10,275 nt of DNA, taken from an uncultured Cytophagaceae bacterium. Lineage in GTDB: Bacteria > Bacteroidota > Bacteroidia > Cytophagales > Spirosomataceae. The position numbers and the translations under genes are program-made. The stretch is from NCBI GenBank assembly GCA_903837305.1, contig CAILUB010000288.1:1-10275 (forward strand), given 5' to 3'. Below the pieces are notes generated by a model. The model was not told the origin of the DNA. It saw nothing but the letters and a program-made list of their open reading frames with translations, and made no database searches. Below, in pieces: positions 7,064-10,275 of the stretch. Each line of letters begins with the position of its first letter. Position 1 is the first letter of the stretch.

Positions 7064-8238
7064 TAGGCAAGGGCAGAGGGTTGAGCAGGTTCCGGATCTT
7101 TATCCTTACTTACGGCTAAAATCAAGCCAATAGAAATGGCTGTAAATATCAAAGAGGTTCCCCCGGCTGAAATCATGGGCATTGGTTGGCCTGTAACAGG
7201 ACCTGCATCCACAGCCACCAGCATATTAATGAACGCCTGGAAGACGATGGAGAAGGTTAGTCCGGCAGACAATAAGCCTCCAAACGGTTTATTGCTATAC
7301 TGTATGGCCTTCGCCCCTCGGTACATAAAAATCAGAAACAAGAGCGGAATAGCGAGCCCTCCGACAATCCCATATTCTTCAATGATAATGGCATAAACGA
7401 AATCGGATTCTGCCTGGGATAAGATATACCGCTGCTGGCTTTTTCCTGGCCCTTTGGGATGAATCGCACCGGTCGCAATGGCGTAGAGACTTCGGGTGAT
7501 TTGGTAATCCTCGTTCTTTGCCTTATTTGCCTTGGTTTCATTTTTGCCAATACGTTGGACATAGTTTTCAATCCTGGTTTTTACCGTTTGGGCTCTTTGA
7601 CCAATTCCTAAGGAAACCACCGTTATTCCAATGATGGCAACAGCTGTGATAATTAAAACAATTTGTTTTGCAGGAACTCGCCCAAAGAACATCAGGATGA
7701 TACTTGTTAAGAAAATCAAAACGCTTGTCGAAAAGTTCGAAAGCATGATCAAAAAGCAAGAAATACCAATCTTGAACAGCATGCGAATAAACATCACGGT
7801 GTTATAAGATTCCGGGTCAGCCTGTTTAGAGGAAAAGTCTTTTGCTAAGCTCGTAATCAGGCATAATTTAACCATATCCGAGGGCATAAATGAAATAGGG
7901 CCTAACTGAACCCAGCGGTTTGCACCTCCTTTTGTGGCTCCAAAAACATAGGCGACCATCACGAGGCCCCAAGATAAGAACAAGGCTAAATCGCTAAACT
8001 TAGCCACCCGGCTATAGTTTGATTTAGAGAAATAGGACATTAAATAGAACGAAATGCCTAAAATAACCAAGGTTTTAATGAAACTCGAGAGTGGCTCAAA
8101 AGGTCCATCCATCGTCAGCTTCGCCTTCGCAGAGAACTGAATCAATAATCCAAACGCATTTAAAATAAATACGATCAACCAAATCTTATAATCCCCTTTC
8201 AGGTGCTCTTGAAAAAAGGCTCTGATTTTACTATCCAT
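7063..8238 (-). CDS. ftsW: Septal SEDS peptidoglycan polymerase FtsW
   Basis: FtsW is the SEDS-family glycosyltransferase that polymerises lipid II at the division site with its partner PBP FtsI, which is not in this window. The 391 residues are very hydrophobic, with about ten membrane segments. SEDS landmarks are visible: GANRWVQLGPISFMPSD (105-121), GPGKSQQRYILSQAESDFVY (263-282), whose D279 aligns with the catalytic Asp of the family (E. coli FtsW D297, from memory), then EEYG and the C-terminal PMISAGGTSLI block. Two details differ from the common form: PSD replaces the usual PSE in the first block, and ESDF replaces HTDF, although an SDF form is familiar in Bacteroidota. FtsW is favoured over RodA by its position between murD and murG. 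Its start codon lies inside the end of murD, an 8-base overlap. Confidence 0.93.
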   Translation of the reverse strand: MDSKIRAFFQEHLKGDYKIWLIVFILNAFGLLIQFSAKAKLTMDGPFEPLSSFIKTLVILGISFYLMSYFSKSNYSRVAKFSDLALFLSWGLVMVAYVFGATKGGANRWVQLGPISFMPSDMVKLCLITSLAKDFSSKQADPESYNTVMFIRMLFKIGISCFLIMLSNFSTSVLIFLTSIILMFFGRVPAKQIVLIITAVAIIGITVVSLGIGQRAQTVKTRIENYVQRIGKNETKANKAKNEDYQITRSLYAIATGAIHPKGPGKSQQRYILSQAESDFVYAIIIEEYGIVGGLAIPLLFLIFMYRGAKAIQYSNKPFGGLLSAGLTFSIVFQAFINMLVAVDAGPVTGQPMPMISAGGTSLIFTAISIGLILAVSKDKDPEPAQPSALA

Positions 8239-9556
8239 GGATCAAACGTTTAACAGTGCTTTTAAATTGATCTCCTCGATCTTCATAATTTTTAAATAAA
8301 TCGAAACTAGCACAGGCAGGAGAGAGCAAAACTACATCACCAGAGGTAGCCCATTCCATTCCTTTTTTTACAGCGTTTTCTAAAGAGTCTGTTGCAAAAA
8401 GTTGTGGAACCATGCCGCCAAAATGAGTCTCTAACTTCGCATTATCTGTTCCTAAGCAAATGAGCCCTTTGACTTTTTCCTTCACTAGTGGATCTAAAAC
8501 TTCATATTCATTTCCTTTGTCCACTCCTCCCATGATCAAAATCAATGGTTGCTTGTAGCTATTTAAGGCATAATAAACCGCATCGACATTCGTTGCTTTG
8601 GAATCATTGATGAATTCAACTCCATCCCAGACACCACAAGGTTCTAAACGATGCGGTGCATTTTCGAAGGATGCTAAGGAATGTAGCATTTGTGTAAATG
8701 ATACACCTGCCTCGTGTGCCGCTAACATAGCGACTGCCATGTTGATGGCATTATGCGGACCTTTCAGTGGAGCATCCGCTAAATTGAGCTCAGTTCCTTC
8801 GAATTGAATTTTGTCCGCCGTAATATAGGCGTCTGCTTTTGTGTTGAAACTAACCGTTTTTACACGCGCACTTGCTGAAATATTTGCTAAGTTTACCTTT
8901 AGCACTTCGTCATCTGCCCAAAATACGCAACTTGTATTAGCGTCCGCATTTTGGAATATCCGAAACTTAGAGGCAATATAATTTTCAAATTTGTATTCGT
9001 AGCGATCTAGGTGATCCGGAGTAATATTTAATAATACGGCTACATCTGGTTTGAATTGGAAGCAGCGATCTAATTGGAAGCTGGAAATTTCTAACACATA
9101 TACCTCGTGCTGATCTTCCATCACTTGCTTCGCGAAACTCTGGCCGATATTACCAGCTAAACCTACTTTAAGGCCCGCTGATTTCAAGAAATGATACGTC
9201 AGCAGGGTAGTGGTCGTTTTCCCATTTGATCCCGTGATGGCCACGATTTTGGCCTTCGTATAACGGGCAGCAAATTCTATTTCTGAAACTAAAGAAATTC
9301 CTTTTGCCTGGATGGCCTTAACAATATCTGTTTTCTCTGGAATACCGGGGCTGATAATGATCTCGTCCGATGTTAAAATACGGTCTAATGAGTGAGTTCC
9401 GGTCTCGAATTCAATCTGATTTTCACGAAGTGTCTCTTGATAGGTCGACTTCAGCACTCCGGAGTCAGACAAGAATACATCAAACCCTTTTGATTTAGCC
9501 AATAGAGCGGCTCCTACACCACTTTCTCCTCCACCTAAGATGCTGATTAATGCCAT
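8231..9556 (-). CDS. murD: UDP-N-acetylmuramoyl-L-alanine--D-glutamate ligase MurD
   Basis: MurD adds D-glutamate to UDP-MurNAc-L-Ala, the step after MurC. From the ATG at 9556 the protein has 441 residues, normal for the family. It opens with a Rossmann-like domain, ISILGGGESGVGAA (4-17). The ATPase domain holds GSNGKTTT (109-116), LEISSFQLD (155-163), NITPDHLDRY (177-186) and Lys197, which fits the carbamylated lysine of the family. HNAINM (268-273) follows. The C-terminal domain holds NDSKATN (317-323), GGVDKG and SPACASFDLF (412-421). The frame is open to a TTG at 9589, but the extra 11 residues would push the nucleotide-binding strand away from the N-terminus, so ATG is preferred. It is the first gene of the - strand wall and division group, behind the tsf terminator, so a promoter in the 151-base spacer is expected. 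Confidence 0.94.
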   Translation of the reverse strand: MALISILGGGESGVGAALLAKSKGFDVFLSDSGVLKSTYQETLRENQIEFETGTHSLDRILTSDEIIISPGIPEKTDIVKAIQAKGISLVSEIEFAARYTKAKIVAITGSNGKTTTTLLTYHFLKSAGLKVGLAGNIGQSFAKQVMEDQHEVYVLEISSFQLDRCFQFKPDVAVLLNITPDHLDRYEYKFENYIASKFRIFQNADANTSCVFWADDEVLKVNLANISASARVKTVSFNTKADAYITADKIQFEGTELNLADAPLKGPHNAINMAVAMLAAHEAGVSFTQMLHSLASFENAPHRLEPCGVWDGVEFINDSKATNVDAVYYALNSYKQPLILIMGGVDKGNEYEVLDPLVKEKVKGLICLGTDNAKLETHFGGMVPQLFATDSLENAVKKGMEWATSGDVVLLSPACASFDLFKNYEDRGDQFKSTVKRLIHG

Positions 9557-9592
9557 TCGTGCGTTGAAATTTTCAGAAATTAAATTCAACTA

Positions 9593-9622
9593 CAAGTTAG
9601 AAAATGTCCCGCATTCTATCAA
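9593..9622 (-). promoter_or_regulatory. Candidate promoter for the murD-ftsA operon
   Basis: On the - strand, TTG (9622-9620) is followed after 20 bases by TAACTTG (9599-9593), close to the Bacteroidota TTTG and TAnnTTTG pair but one T short in the -7 box. It would give a leader of about 25-30 bases before the murD ATG at 9556. It lies downstream of the tsf terminator, where the first gene of the group needs a promoter. The -7 box overlaps one arm of a 9-base inverted repeat. The match is imperfect. Confidence 0.35.
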
Positions 9623-9655
9623 CCCCAAATGTGCTTCCAGTGGATTTTTTCTAAC
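9596..9655. repeat. 9-base perfect inverted repeat in the tsf-murD spacer
   Basis: GTTAGAAAA at 9596-9604 is the exact reverse complement of TTTTCTAAC at 9647-9655, with 42 bases between the arms. Pairing does not extend outward or inward. The arms flank the candidate murD promoter, and one overlaps its -7 box. It could be a pair of operator half-sites or simply chance in an A+T-rich spacer. Confidence 0.4.
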
Positions 9656-9684
9656 AAAAAAAAGACCCACCGTTTCGGGTGGGT
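9656..9684 (-). terminator. Intrinsic terminator of tsf
   Basis: Read on the - strand, ACCCACC pairs perfectly with GGTGGGT (arms 9684-9678 and 9671-9665) around a 6-base loop. The hairpin is followed by one C and then eight T residues (9663-9656). It starts 23 bases after the tsf stop codon. The stem is G+C rich and the T run is uninterrupted, so this should be an efficient rho-independent terminator separating tsf from murD. Confidence 0.92.
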
Positions 9685-9707
9685 ATTTCCAATAAATTCT
9701 CAAGGAA

Positions 9708-10275
9708 TTAAACCAAAGAGATACGTTTGAACGATGAAATCGTTAAACCTTTCTGTGTTTGCTCTAATAGTTGACGAATCGTGATCGATGAGTCTTTTAC
9801 GAATTGTTGGTTTAATAAAGTAGATTCTTTGTAGAACTTCTCTAATTTACCAACCGCAATTTTCTCTAGCATCGCCTCAGGCTTACCTTCTTGACGTGCT
9901 TGATCTTTTCCGATTTCGATTTCTCTTTCAATCGTTTCTGCATCTACGCCATCTTTGTCTAAAGCGACAGGTTTCATAGCGGTGATTTGCATGGCGATAT
10001 CTTTACCTACTTCAGATACATCTACTCCTTGAACGTTTTCGAATGCTACTAAAACACCGATTTTGTTATTTGAGTGAATGTAAGAAACCACTTTCTCCGC
10101 TGATACGTTTTCGTAAGCGGCTAATGTGATTTTTTCTCCAATTTTACCTGTTAGCTCGATGATGTGACCTTCTACTGAACGTCCATCTGCTAATGGCTCA
10201 GCTAATAAATCATGCGCTGAAGGAGCGTGAGACGCTGCTGCTTTGTCAATGATTGTTTTCGCTAAGTTATTGAAG
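9708..10275 (-). CDS. tsf: Elongation factor Ts (EF-Ts), 3' part, cut by window edge
   Basis: EF-Ts is the cytoplasmic nucleotide exchange factor that recycles EF-Tu from GDP to GTP during translation. The frame is open from the stop at 9708 to the window end, giving the last 188 residues or so; the N-terminal UBA-like domain and the TDFVAKN region lie outside. What is visible fits EF-Ts: YIHSNNKIGVLVAFEN, GKDIAMQITAMKP, and a C-terminal stretch with EGKPEAMLEKIAVGKLEKFY followed by LNQQFVKD and ending FKRISLV. A GTG at 10091 could be mistaken for a start, but the frame continues upstream with good EF-Ts sequence (EGHIIELTGKIGEKITLAAY), so it is an internal valine. A strong terminator follows. 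rpsB is the usual upstream partner and would lie beyond the right edge. Confidence 0.94.
   Translation of the reverse strand, partial: FNNLAKTIIDKAAASHAPSAHDLLAEPLADGRSVEGHIIELTGKIGEKITLAAYENVSAEKVVSYIHSNNKIGVLVAFENVQGVDVSEVGKDIAMQITAMKPVALDKDGVDAETIEREIEIGKDQARQEGKPEAMLEKIAVGKLEKFYKESTLLNQQFVKDSSITIRQLLEQTQKGLTISSFKRISLV

Noticed and set aside
9557..9589. Extended murD start at TTG 9589
   Set aside because: The extra 11 residues precede the nucleotide-binding strand, which in MurD begins within the first few residues; ATG at 9556 gives the normal family N-terminus.
9708..10091. A complete 127-residue gene starting with GTG at 10091
   Set aside because: The frame stays open to the window edge and encodes recognisable EF-Ts sequence upstream, so GTG is an internal codon of tsf.
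1..10275. CRISPR array, insertion sequence, tRNA, rRNA, riboswitch or toxin-antitoxin pair
   Set aside because: No regularly spaced direct repeats, transposase motifs or clover-leaf RNA signs were seen by eye, and nearly all of the window is taken by well-known genes.

Overview
The window looks like the chromosome of a Bacteroidota bacterium, probably an aquatic member of the Cytophagia. The reasons are the murD-ftsW-murG-murC-ftsQ-ftsA order without murB or ddl, the Bacteroidota-type FtsQ and FtsA sequences, starts without purine-rich Shine-Dalgarno boxes, and -7 elements of the TAnnTTTG type (TATTTTTG before lemA, TATCTTTG before gmhA). The class-level guess is inference; no rRNA or other taxonomic marker is present.

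Layout. The left quarter (67-2425) reads on the + strand: lemA, a small cytoplasmic TPM-domain gene, a secreted and membrane-anchored TPM gene of the YgcG type with a glycine-rich tail, and gmhA, a sedoheptulose-7-phosphate isomerase. The first three are packed within 2-7 bases of each other. gmhA starts 13 bases after the third gene and has its own -7 box almost on its start codon. The middle and right (2427-9556) read on the - strand and hold six division and wall genes: murD, ftsW, murG, murC, ftsQ, ftsA. Four of them are joined by overlapping stop and start codons. The right edge (9708-10275) is the 3' part of tsf (EF-Ts), also on the - strand, closed by a clear intrinsic terminator.

How the genes work together. 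MurC and MurD add the first two amino acids of the peptidoglycan stem peptide (L-Ala and D-Glu). MurG makes lipid II, FtsW polymerises it at the septum, FtsQ is part of the divisome core, and FtsA tethers FtsZ to the membrane. GmhA opens the ADP-heptose pathway used for lipopolysaccharide core or other glycans. LemA and the TPM proteins are widespread envelope-associated proteins of unsettled function.

The main oddity is that the division and cell wall cluster is cut at both ends. tsf and its terminator lie where mraY and murE would be expected before murD, and gmhA lies convergently one base from ftsA where ftsZ would be expected. I found no undescribed defence, mobile or RNA system. No gene-free stretch exceeds 300 bases; the longest is the 151-base tsf-murD spacer.
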